DNA of 64,000 nucleotides from an uncultured Actinomycetes bacterium (GTDB taxonomy: Bacteria; Actinomycetota; Acidimicrobiia; Acidimicrobiales; Acidimicrobilacustridaceae): NCBI GenBank assembly GCA_937927725.1, contig CALBSE010000023.1, positions 60,591-124,590 on the forward strand, in the 5' to 3' direction. The translations under genes were made by a program, and so were the position numbers. The notes below the pieces were generated by a model, which was not told the origin of the DNA, ran no database searches, and saw nothing but the letters and a program-made list of their open reading frames with translations. Position 1 is the stretch's first letter, and each line of letters starts with the position of its first letter. Below are positions 9,816 through 17,393 of the stretch, in pieces.

Positions 9816-11018
9816 TCACCAGATCCGCCGCAACTGCGCACCTTCGCGACGAACGCTCAGAAGCTCGTTTCGATCGGCCGGACTCACGACCGGAGTGTCG
9901 GCCGGCAAATACTGTCGAACATCAGCAACCGGAACCTTGATCATCGTGGGATCGGGAAAATCGCTGGCCTGATTCCAGCGCATTTGAATCATTCCCCACG
10001 GAACATCGGCCTTGTCGAGCCAGTTAGGAACACCCGGATCGGTTCGTGAAATAACCGCTCGAAATTTTCCATCGCTGTCGATGTGCGCTTGCACATCGTT
10101 AAGGCTTGATTGGCGATTCACCCAGTCAACAGTTGCGAATCGGTCGTCAGCAACAAGGGCTTGCCAATACCGCACCTTCTTCGGCAGCTCGGTTTCGATG
10201 ATGAGCGCTTGGTCATCTTCGATCTCATGGATGCCGTCGTAATAGGCCTGGGTGGGCAACCCACCAATCGAATCGATCTTCGTTGAGCGCAGAAACGTAT
10301 TGACTCCGTGGTGTTCTCGGTAGAACCGCACAAGGTGCATATCGAAACCGATCATTCCTTCGATCCACTGAGGAAGTTCAGCGAAGCGGCGCGAAATGTC
10401 CTCCGGCGTCATGTCAGACCCATTGTCATCAAGGCGCTCGATGGCAACACTCGCATCGAGTTCGTGGTTCCAATCGCATGAGCACTTGCGCATGAGCAAC
10501 CGACAGGTTTCGGGGTCGAGTTGCCACCAATCACCGGTGTGTCCACTGGGGCGCTCCGCACTCAGCACAACGCTGAAGTAACCGTCAGCACCAAGCTTTA
10601 GATCGTCGAGATCATGCGTGGCCGGGACACGGCTCCCATTGTCAACCTGCGAGGGACTCATCATGTCGAAGGTCTGCTGTGTGATTTCGATGAACCGCGA
10701 GGTTCCGCGGTAACCAGAGATCCGATACACGCCATCGCTCGCGACTTCGGTTGTTGAATACACATAATCAGGAGATGGCCCACCCTGATTGAACGCGTAG
10801 TTCCACAGCGGCATGAACACCGGTCTATTGGCATCGGTATAGACCCGACATAAATACCCTTCGGACAAAATCGAGAGCGCGAGTTTGTTCATGTCCTGGC
10901 GTTCGGCTGCCGTTGCTCCGTCCGGTCGCCAGATCTTCAGAAGTCGATCGACCACAGGGCCCAGCGCCGCCAACTGATCAACCCAACTCACTCCCATATC
11001 GCTTGCGTTGTTGCCCAT
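9816..11018 (-). CDS. Conserved protein with a DUF1214-like C-terminal region
   Basis: A 400-residue protein of unknown function. The C-terminal third (from about residue 280, with KVRYWQALVADDRFATVDW and a VPNWLD segment) resembles the DUF1214 domain, which usually occurs with DUF1254. The N-terminal part does not resemble a family I can name. No signal peptide or membrane segment is evident. The ATG at 11018 follows the upstream sulfotransferase stop by four bases, and its ribosome-binding site (GAGGGG) lies inside the end of that gene. It is therefore very likely co-translated with the sulfotransferase and may act on the same substrate. The DUF1214 assignment is from pattern only. Confidence 0.6.
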   Translation of the reverse strand: MGNNASDMGVSWVDQLAALGPVVDRLLKIWRPDGATAAERQDMNKLALSILSEGYLCRVYTDANRPVFMPLWNYAFNQGGPSPDYVYSTTEVASDGVYRISGYRGTSRFIEITQQTFDMMSPSQVDNGSRVPATHDLDDLKLGADGYFSVVLSAERPSGHTGDWWQLDPETCRLLMRKCSCDWNHELDASVAIERLDDNGSDMTPEDISRRFAELPQWIEGMIGFDMHLVRFYREHHGVNTFLRSTKIDSIGGLPTQAYYDGIHEIEDDQALIIETELPKKVRYWQALVADDRFATVDWVNRQSSLNDVQAHIDSDGKFRAVISRTDPGVPNWLDKADVPWGMIQMRWNQASDFPDPTMIKVPVADVRQYLPADTPVVSPADRNELLSVRREGAQLRRIW

Positions 11019-11022
11019 TCGA

Positions 11023-12192
11023 TCACCCCTCTAGTTCCACACCGAAGCGATCGATGTAGAACGCGTAATCGGCTCGTATCTCTTCGGCACTCAAACCAAA
11101 CTGCTCCGGCGTGTAGCGGTGTTCTCCGTGGGCACCCAAACGGTTGGCCGTCTGCCACGCTTCGACTGCCTCTTTGGTCTCATCGGTGAACGTGAGCCTG
11201 AGGAAGTCATAGACCTTGCGAAGAACGCCAATGGGGTCTCGCACCAATTCGTTGTGATGAACGTCGAAGAAACGATCGTCACCCAAGCGATCACGAGCAG
11301 CAATCGCTTGTTCCATGCCGACGCGCAAATGATTGGAAACCTGCGGCCCGACCTCACGAAGATCTCGCGGACTTGCCGCTAACGGAAAGATCGTCGACAC
11401 AAGACTTGAATACGAAGGCACCGATTTGGCAGGGTCTCGGTGAGTCATCACGAATCGAATATCTGGATACGCGGCAACGAGTGGTTCAAGATGGAACTTG
11501 TGATGCGGCGACTTAAACAACCAGGTCTGCGGCGGGTACTGCGACTGCAGCACCTGAATGACTCGGCGGTGATAGCGAAACGTTGCGGTGAAGTCTGCCG
11601 ACCGCCACCACTGGTGATAACTGTAGACCGGCAACGTGTACTGCTGGCCATGAAAGGCCATGCCCAGAACTTCAGAATCTTCCGTCGTGGCATCGAGGTC
11701 ATACAGATGCATCGCCAACAGTTCGGGCGACAAATCCTTATTCGCCTCGGCCGCACGCAATCGACGTGCATCTGTCGCTTCATTAGCAGGCGTCGGCGGT
11801 GGAATCGGTTCGGCCTGTTCCCAACTCCGCAAACAACGAAACTGCGGATCGAGCGACATCATGTTGGCCAACGCCGTGGTTCCCGTACGCGGAAGACCGA
11901 TGATGTCAACGGGACCAAGCACCGGAGCATTCAGCGTCTCCGGATGCTTCGCCAACCAAGCTTCAAGATGCAGCCGGTTCTCGAGGCGCCTGCGAAACGT
12001 CGCCACAACTGCGTCATCAACCGACGGATCAAACGCAGCGTCACCGGCAACGCTTTTCAGAAGAGCATCAAGCCCCTCACGAAAGTCACCTGGTCCGAAA
12101 TCGGCGAGCCCCGTGTTTCCTGTTGCCTCCGCCAAAAGATCATCGACGCTCGGGTATCGACCGTCACCTGCATTGAGTTCTGAAGCTGACAT
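11023..12192 (-). CDS. Sulfotransferase family protein (PAPS-dependent)
   Basis: A 389-residue sulfotransferase with PAPS-binding loop GLPRTGTT at residues 99-106 and the 3'-phosphate stretch THRDPAKSVPS. The N-terminal 90 residues precede the catalytic fold, as in the sulfotransferase at 7568. The longer frame begins at a GTG at 12204, but the ATG at 12192 has GGGAG seven bases upstream inside that extension and is preferred. The stop is four bases before the DUF1214-like gene. Two sulfotransferases bracket the quinone reductase and DUF1214 genes, suggesting sulfated small-molecule or lipid chemistry. The acceptor is unknown. Confidence 0.9.
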   Translation of the reverse strand: MSASELNAGDGRYPSVDDLLAEATGNTGLADFGPGDFREGLDALLKSVAGDAAFDPSVDDAVVATFRRRLENRLHLEAWLAKHPETLNAPVLGPVDIIGLPRTGTTALANMMSLDPQFRCLRSWEQAEPIPPPTPANEATDARRLRAAEANKDLSPELLAMHLYDLDATTEDSEVLGMAFHGQQYTLPVYSYHQWWRSADFTATFRYHRRVIQVLQSQYPPQTWLFKSPHHKFHLEPLVAAYPDIRFVMTHRDPAKSVPSYSSLVSTIFPLAASPRDLREVGPQVSNHLRVGMEQAIAARDRLGDDRFFDVHHNELVRDPIGVLRKVYDFLRLTFTDETKEAVEAWQTANRLGAHGEHRYTPEQFGLSAEEIRADYAFYIDRFGVELEG

Positions 12193-12279
12193 CCAATCTC
12201 CCACAGCCGTGCCAAACGGACACTGGGCAGCACCGTACCCCTTGGCTCAGGAGTGGGGAGCCGTAGACGGGAGTTGAAA

Positions 12280-13836
12280 TCAGCCGGTAAACGCTGGGGC
12301 GACCGGATCCGAAGACGGTTCGATTGAAGTCGTCGTCGACGGCGTTGGGGTCGGCTGCCATTCGAATGCACCGATATCGACCTGACCGCCGTACACCCGA
12401 AGATAGGGGGTGGCGCGCTGATCGAAACCGTTTCCGGTGAATGTCGCAACTGGGTTCGGACCAGCATCAATCGCTGGCGAACCAGTCAGCAGGGCCATGG
12501 TCTTTGTGAGACCGCCGTTATCGGCCAACGCACCCAGACCCGGGGCATTGGAACGCAGGTTGCCTGAACCCACCAACGTCACGACGGAATCGACGGTGCC
12601 ATCGCCGAGAAGAGAATGATCCGCATCGATGATTGTCGCGCCGCCATCTTTTACATCGATATCAGCATTCGCAGAGTTAACACTTGTGTTTCCCGAAACG
12701 ATCGTGCCTGACAGCGTGAGCGTCATGGAACCGGAGCCCTGCGAATAAAGTAGGATTCCCCCACCGTCGGAGCCCGTGCTCGTGGATGTGTTTTCCGTAA
12801 TCGTGCTCTGATTAATCGTCAGCGACGCCATAGCTTCCATCGCGACGCCACCGCCAAGATTAGCGGTATTACCGGTGATTGTCGTGTTCGAAATCGAAGC
12901 AACCGTCTGTGAGTCGTCGAACTCAACACCACCACCACCGTCACTAGCAGTGTTGTTTGAAATCGTAGAGTTCAGAATTTCAACTGTTGCGTTATTGAGA
13001 TACAAACCGCCACCCCAACCGCCCGAGTAGTTGCCGTCCACCGTCGTGGAGATGATCTGGACATCACCGACTTCACTACCGAAGAACGCACCACCGCCTT
13101 GTCTAGATGACGAATTGCCTTTGATCAGCGAATTCGAAACGACAACTGAGGAAGCCGCTTCTACACGAAGGCCACCGGTGTTGCCGGTGCTCGTGTTGTT
13201 TGTGATCTGCGTGTTTTCGATCGAAACTGCATGTTGGCCAAACCCGCTTTCAACACGAATTCCAGCCCCATCGTTGGTCTCGTTTGCCCCGGTAATCACC
13301 GAGTTCCTGATCGTCAGACTCTGATCAAGACTCGAACCATTGCTTGCAAGAATAATCGCAGTTTCAACAGTTGACCCTGAAGCAACAACGTCATCAAGAA
13401 CAAGGTTTGTCGACCACGAGTGAATCGCAATGGCCCCGCCTGTGAGCGTAAGACCAGAAATTGAAACGTCTTTCGACACTCCCGCTTGGTACAAGTAGAA
13501 GATCTGTTCCGTTGCCCTGGAAACCGACAAGTTGGCAGAACCCGGCCCCTGAATGATCACAGAGTCGGTGACCGCGAGTTCACTCGCCAATGTGATCGTG
13601 CCCGACACCGCTGCATCAAACACCACGGTGTCCGCACCAGCGTTGTTGTTTGCATCGATCAATGCCTGACGAAGACTGCCCGCGCCGGAGTCATTTGTGT
13701 TCGTAACCGTGAAGGTCGAGCCCGTTGCTCCGGCATGCGGAGCAAGAAACATGCCCACGCCGGCAGTACCGACAAGCAAAGAGCCGCCAGCGGCGATTCG
13801 ACCAGCGACACGCGATTTGGAGAGTTGTTTACTCAT
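12280..13836 (-). CDS. Secreted parallel beta-helix protein with C-terminal PAFTG
   Basis: A 518-residue secreted protein. The N-terminus (KSRVAGRIAAGGSLLVG, cleavage likely after APHAGA near residue 37) is a signal peptide. The mature chain opens with TNTNDSGAGSLRQAL, typical of outer-surface beta-helix proteins of the choice-of-anchor Q type. Repeating beta-helix rungs such as NSTISNNTASDGGGGV and NTTITGNTANLGGGV follow. The helix ends with the family stretch GSPAIDAG and VDIGAFEW. A Thr/Ser/Pro linker and the last five residues PAFTG complete it. It probably acts at the cell surface as an adhesin or polysaccharide-binding protein. There is no ribosome-binding site, but a promoter-like TATTAT lies six bases before the ATG, suggesting a leaderless transcript. 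Confidence 0.88.
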   Translation of the reverse strand: MSKQLSKSRVAGRIAAGGSLLVGTAGVGMFLAPHAGATGSTFTVTNTNDSGAGSLRQALIDANNNAGADTVVFDAAVSGTITLASELAVTDSVIIQGPGSANLSVSRATEQIFYLYQAGVSKDVSISGLTLTGGAIAIHSWSTNLVLDDVVASGSTVETAIILASNGSSLDQSLTIRNSVITGANETNDGAGIRVESGFGQHAVSIENTQITNNTSTGNTGGLRVEAASSVVVSNSLIKGNSSSRQGGGAFFGSEVGDVQIISTTVDGNYSGGWGGGLYLNNATVEILNSTISNNTASDGGGGVEFDDSQTVASISNTTITGNTANLGGGVAMEAMASLTINQSTITENTSTSTGSDGGGILLYSQGSGSMTLTLSGTIVSGNTSVNSANADIDVKDGGATIIDADHSLLGDGTVDSVVTLVGSGNLRSNAPGLGALADNGGLTKTMALLTGSPAIDAGPNPVATFTGNGFDQRATPYLRVYGGQVDIGAFEWQPTPTPSTTTSIEPSSDPVAPAFTG

Positions 13837-13842
13837 TAACCG

Positions 13843-13869
13843 ATAATAGCAGACCCCATTAGTTGTCGA
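13843..13869 (-). promoter_or_regulatory. Candidate leaderless promoter of the beta-helix gene
   Basis: On the minus strand a -10-like TATTAT (13843-13848) is followed by six bases and then the ATG at 13836. A TCGACA (five of six to TTGACA) lies at 13864-13869 with a short 15-base spacer. This geometry would place the transcription start at the A of the ATG. No ribosome-binding sequence precedes the gene, in line with leaderless transcripts that are frequent in Actinomycetota. Confidence 0.4.
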
Positions 13870-13938
13870 GCTACCTGCGCTCTACGCGACGTGCGGGCGC
13901 AGATTGCACCGTCCCTCCAAACCGGGAAGAGTTGCCCC

Positions 13939-15138
13939 ATGGCCTTTGACCCGCTGAGCGATGTCGTCTCCAGCCAGTACGAAAAGTGGGTCTACCCCGA
14001 GCCCATCATGGATCTTCCGGGTTGGATGGCGAACAACTGGCAATGGTTCGACCCAAAGATCTCGCATCGGTTGTTTTGGCCCGATCGTGAGTACGCCGAC
14101 GATCTCGACATTTTGATTGCGGGATGCGGCACCAATCAGGCCGCAGTTTTTGCCTCTTCGAACCCAGGATCAAAGGTCGTCGCAATCGACGTCAGCCAGT
14201 CCTCACTCGACCATCACCACTACTTAAAGAACACGTTCAACCTGAAGAATCTCGAGCTCCATCGACTTCCGATTGAGAATCTCTCTTCGTTGAATCAGAG
14301 CTTCGATCTCATCGTTTCAAGTGGTGTGTTGCACCACCTCGCCGATCCGCTCGTTGGCCTCCAATCTCTTGCCGGCTCGCTCAGACCCGAAGGCGTGATC
14401 GGGATCATGTTGTATGCGACCTACGGTCGACTCGGCGTGACGATGCTGCAATCAGTTTTCCGTGAGCTCGGGTTAGGGCGTGACGAGCCTTCCATCGCAA
14501 TCGTTCGCGAGGCCCTCGCGAATCTTCCCGCCGGCCATCCCGTTGCGCCCTATTTGGAAATCGCACCCGATCTTCAATACGACGCAGGACTTGTCGACAC
14601 GTTCCTTCACGGCCGCGACCGCACCTACACAGTGAATGAATGTCTTGAGCTCACCGCCGACGCCGGGCTGGTCTTCCAAGACTGGTTACTGAAGTCTCCG
14701 TATTACCCGCCGTTGAACGGAAACCGGTTCAACTCATCAATAGCGGCGCTACCGGCGCAACAGCAGTGGTCGGCGATGGAACGAATCAACTCGCGAAATG
14801 GCTGCCACTTTTTCACCGTTTGCCACACAGACCGCCCGACGAGTTCGTACGCCATCGACTTCGCTGCCGATGACTTCACTCGATTCGTCCCATCATTCCG
14901 ACACAGTTGTCGACTCGTTGGCGATCAACTCTCTCGCTACGACTGGACGCTTGGCCTTGACGCAGCACAACTCTCATTTGTCGAACTCGTCAACGGCCAA
15001 CGAACAATCGACGACATCATTTCGATAGCCGCCGAAAACGGTTCATTCCCTCGCGAACCTCGAGAGCGACTCACGCAAATGAGCCGAGACGTCTTCCAAT
15101 CCCTCTGGCAACTCGACTTCTTTGCGATGGGCATCTAG
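13939..15138 (+). CDS. Class I SAM-dependent methyltransferase with extra C-terminal domain
   Basis: A 399-residue protein. The SAM-binding fold starts near residue 50: ILIAGCGTNQAA is motif I, VVAIDVSQ the acidic loop, and FDLIVSSGVLHHLADP the post-I motif. The last 80 residues (SFVELVNGQRTIDDIISIA) resemble the small helical PqqD-like or winged-helix tail found on some methyltransferases. No signal peptide is present. The ATG at 13939 is chosen over an upstream ATG at 13891 because it begins at the conserved region and has GGGAAG nine bases upstream. It is divergent from the beta-helix gene and converges on mazF. The substrate is unknown. Confidence 0.83.
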   Translation: MAFDPLSDVVSSQYEKWVYPEPIMDLPGWMANNWQWFDPKISHRLFWPDREYADDLDILIAGCGTNQAAVFASSNPGSKVVAIDVSQSSLDHHHYLKNTFNLKNLELHRLPIENLSSLNQSFDLIVSSGVLHHLADPLVGLQSLAGSLRPEGVIGIMLYATYGRLGVTMLQSVFRELGLGRDEPSIAIVREALANLPAGHPVAPYLEIAPDLQYDAGLVDTFLHGRDRTYTVNECLELTADAGLVFQDWLLKSPYYPPLNGNRFNSSIAALPAQQQWSAMERINSRNGCHFFTVCHTDRPTSSYAIDFAADDFTRFVPSFRHSCRLVGDQLSRYDWTLGLDAAQLSFVELVNGQRTIDDIISIAAENGSFPREPRERLTQMSRDVFQSLWQLDFFAMGI

Positions 15139-15190
15139 CCCCGCAACGGCTTGCAACGTCGCCCACGCGATGCGAGGACCTAACGAGACC

Positions 15191-15538
15191 TCAGAGCGCC
15201 AGGTGGATTCGAAGCGCTTCGTCCAACTCCTCCATCAGATCGTGGGGAACTTCGCCTACTACGGCACCAATTCGATCGATGGAAATTGCTCGTACTTGCT
15301 CGGCCTGCGCTTTGGAGTCAGCGTGCAGCCCAGTTGCGTCCGCCGGAAGCAAAACTTGAAAGGGAAAAATTCGAGCCGTGTTCGAGGTCACCGGCACGAC
15401 GGTGATGACGCCATGACCGCTCCGCTCGGCTGAACCGTTGGCTCCGTCATTGCTCACAACCACCGCTGGGCGCTGCTTGTTCGCCTCTCCGCTTTTCGCG
15501 GGATCAAGGTTGACTAAATAGATTTCGCCGCGATGCAC
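15191..15538 (-). CDS. mazF: Type II toxin, MazF/PemK-family endoribonuclease
   Basis: A 115-residue toxin of the MazF/PemK family, which cleaves mRNA at short motifs. The N-terminus MHRGEIYLVNLDPAKSGE matches the conserved start of the family, followed by KQRPAVVVSND and the TVVPVTSN strand. The central QVLLPADATGL and QAEQVRAIS motifs are also present. The start is a GTG at 15538, immediately after the antitoxin TAA stop (TAAGTG), so the pair is almost certainly translationally coupled, antitoxin first. The length is normal and no broken motif is visible, so the toxin looks functional. Confidence 0.93.
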   Translation of the reverse strand: MHRGEIYLVNLDPAKSGEANKQRPAVVVSNDGANGSAERSGHGVITVVPVTSNTARIFPFQVLLPADATGLHADSKAQAEQVRAISIDRIGAVVGEVPHDLMEELDEALRIHLAL

Positions 15539-15754
15539 TTAGCTGAGTCCATCACTCGTTGTGTCACTCCACAACGCTTCGCTTCCTTCGCTCCACTCCG
15601 CCCAAGCGGCTTCGTAGGCCGAACCCAGCCCACTTGCTCGTAGGAGTCGAACAGCCTTGTGAAGAGCGGCAGAACGCGACGCCAGCCCCTTCTCCTCTAC
15701 ATAGGCATCAAGGAAGGTGACGTCCTCGTCGGGGAGACTCATGCTTATTTTCAT
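15539..15754 (-). CDS. Type II antitoxin, ribbon-helix-helix (MazE-type partner)
   Basis: A 71-residue protein directly upstream of and abutting MazF. The N-terminal MKISMSLPDEDVTFLDAYV and GLASRSAALHKAVRLLR form a ribbon-helix-helix DNA-binding domain. The acidic, Trp-rich C-terminus (YEAAWAEWSEGSEALW) is the likely toxin-neutralising segment. The frame is open upstream to 16012, but the extension runs antisense into the propeller gene. The ATG at 15754 gives the canonical RHH start and lies directly beside an inverted repeat that is a good autoregulatory operator. I see no strong ribosome-binding site. Confidence 0.88.
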   Translation of the reverse strand: MKISMSLPDEDVTFLDAYVEEKGLASRSAALHKAVRLLRASGLGSAYEAAWAEWSEGSEALWSDTTSDGLS

Positions 15755-15763
15755 ACCGAAAGG

Positions 15764-15776
15764 ATACCAAAGGTAT
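15764..15776. promoter_or_regulatory. Inverted repeat, candidate MazEF operator
   Basis: The sequence ATACC-AAA-GGTAT is a perfect 5-bp inverted repeat with a 3-bp spacer, ten bases upstream of the antitoxin ATG. A further ATACC half-site lies at 15753-15757, adjacent to the start codon. RHH antitoxins bind such short repeats to repress their own operon, so this is a likely autoregulatory site. The assignment is by position and symmetry only. Confidence 0.5.
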
Positions 15777-15858
15777 GACTCCGGTAGTACCAGATTGTTG
15801 TCGCTGTGACCGGCAGGCCCAAGTCCCCGGGAACAGCAGTAGTTGAAAGCCGAAACGT

Positions 15859-17349
15859 TCAGCCGGCGAACGTTGGTACGAGCTCGATCGTGACCGAAAC
15901 TGCATCTGACGGGTCCGATGTCCCAACTGCATTTGTTGCCGTCACCGAAATGGAATACGTGGCCCCATTTGTGAGGCCCGTGATCACGCACGAGGCCGTG
16001 GCCGATGTGCACGACACTCCCCCGGGGAATGCGGTTGCGGTGTAACCGGTGATGACGAGCCCACCATTGTCAAGTGGCGCGTTCCATGACACTTCAACTT
16101 GTCCGTCGCCGGGAACCGCATTCACATCGGTTGGAGGCCCGGGAACAGTTTCGGTGGCAATGACGGTCACCGTGTTGTTGTTGTAGTTCGCAACGAAAAG
16201 GTCACCAGCTTGGTCGAAGGCCATTCCATTGGGTTCATCGAGGGACATGCCGAGACTTCCCACAGTGCCCGGATCAAGAATGACGGGGACATCGGGCGTC
16301 ACGGACTGTCCAAAGATTGAAGTTGCTGATGTACTCGGCACAACGATGATCTGATTGCTCGAAATGCTGTCGCTGCTTGTGATGAACAAGTCACCAGACG
16401 CATCAAACGCCAAACCAAAGGGCGAAGCCACGAGACCGCTCAGTGTTCCCGGTGTGCCCGGATCAAGCGTGACGGGCTGATTGGGCGTCACCGTCTGGCC
16501 GAAGACAGTCGAAGTCGCCGGCGAAGGGATCACGGTGATCTGGTTGCCCGCCAGGTAGTCACAGATATAAAGGTCACCCTGAGCATCAATCGCAAGCGCT
16601 CCTGGCTGAGTGACGAGGTTCGCGAGGCTCCCTGCGGTTCCCGGATCTAACGCAATCGGCTCGTTGGGCGTAACCGACTGGCCGTAGAGCGAGGTCGTTG
16701 CCGAACTCGGAATCGCCAAAATCAATCCATCGGAGAAGTTTGCGACAAACAGATTGCCGGTTGAATCGAATGCGATTCCCGATGGGCCGTTCACCAGCGA
16801 AGCAAACGTCGTTGACGTTCCCGGGTTGAGCTCAACCGGTTGGTTCGGAGTGACCGACTGACCAAAGAGCGACGTCGTCGACGAACCCGGGATCACTACA
16901 ACACTCCCTGGACCGAGATACGAAAAGTTCGCAATAAAAAGATCGCCCTGAGCACTCACAGTCGCGCCCCAAGGATTGTCAAGGAGTGAATCGAGTGTCG
17001 GCTCGCCAGGGTTCAACGCCACTGGCTGATTCGGAGTCACCGCTTGGCCATACACCGATGTGGTTGAGTCTCCCGGGACGACCGTGATCCCACCGGTGCT
17101 GCCATCGCCGAAGTTGGTGATGAACAAGTCGCCTTCAGCGTTTACGACTGGTTGCGTTGGGCTATCGAGAAGCGCACCGAGACTTCCCTGTGTTCCGGGA
17201 TCAAGCGTTACGGGCTCATGACTTGGTGTCGGTTGACCGAAAACATTCCGCGTACCCGAAGCGCCAGCCACACTTGGAAACGCACCGACGAGAAGAACAA
17301 CGCCGCACGCAACTGCACCTAGGCGCTTGAATGTTCTTCCTTGATTCAT
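15859..17349 (-). CDS. Secreted six-repeat beta-propeller protein with Fn3 domain and C-terminal PTFAG
   Basis: A 496-residue secreted protein with a signal peptide (KRLGAVACGVVLLVGAFPSVAGAS). Six repeats of about 60 residues follow, each with a GDLFIANF-type strand, a VIPSSATTS strand and a distinctive FGQSVTPNQPVxLDPGT loop. This is consistent with a six-bladed NHL-like propeller. A single fibronectin type III domain (from PGPPTDVNAVPGDGQVEVSW, about residues 395-485) comes next, and the protein ends in ELVPTFAG. The ATG at 17349 has AGGGA about eight bases upstream and lies 44 bases after the stop of the giant pentapeptide-repeat gene, so it is probably the third gene of that unit. The loop motif with TPNQPV is not one I recognise from a named family. 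Confidence 0.82.
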   Translation of the reverse strand: MNQGRTFKRLGAVACGVVLLVGAFPSVAGASGTRNVFGQPTPSHEPVTLDPGTQGSLGALLDSPTQPVVNAEGDLFITNFGDGSTGGITVVPGDSTTSVYGQAVTPNQPVALNPGEPTLDSLLDNPWGATVSAQGDLFIANFSYLGPGSVVVIPGSSTTSLFGQSVTPNQPVELNPGTSTTFASLVNGPSGIAFDSTGNLFVANFSDGLILAIPSSATTSLYGQSVTPNEPIALDPGTAGSLANLVTQPGALAIDAQGDLYICDYLAGNQITVIPSPATSTVFGQTVTPNQPVTLDPGTPGTLSGLVASPFGLAFDASGDLFITSSDSISSNQIIVVPSTSATSIFGQSVTPDVPVILDPGTVGSLGMSLDEPNGMAFDQAGDLFVANYNNNTVTVIATETVPGPPTDVNAVPGDGQVEVSWNAPLDNGGLVITGYTATAFPGGVSCTSATASCVITGLTNGATYSISVTATNAVGTSDPSDAVSVTIELVPTFAG

Positions 17350-17393
17350 GAGAAAATCCCTTTGTTTGGCATGTCACGATTCCCAACGCCCGA

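Noticed and set aside
12244..12262. Hairpin GGCTC...GAGCC upstream of the sulfotransferase gene
   Set aside because: Five base pairs with a nine-base loop and no U-tract; too weak to call a terminator.
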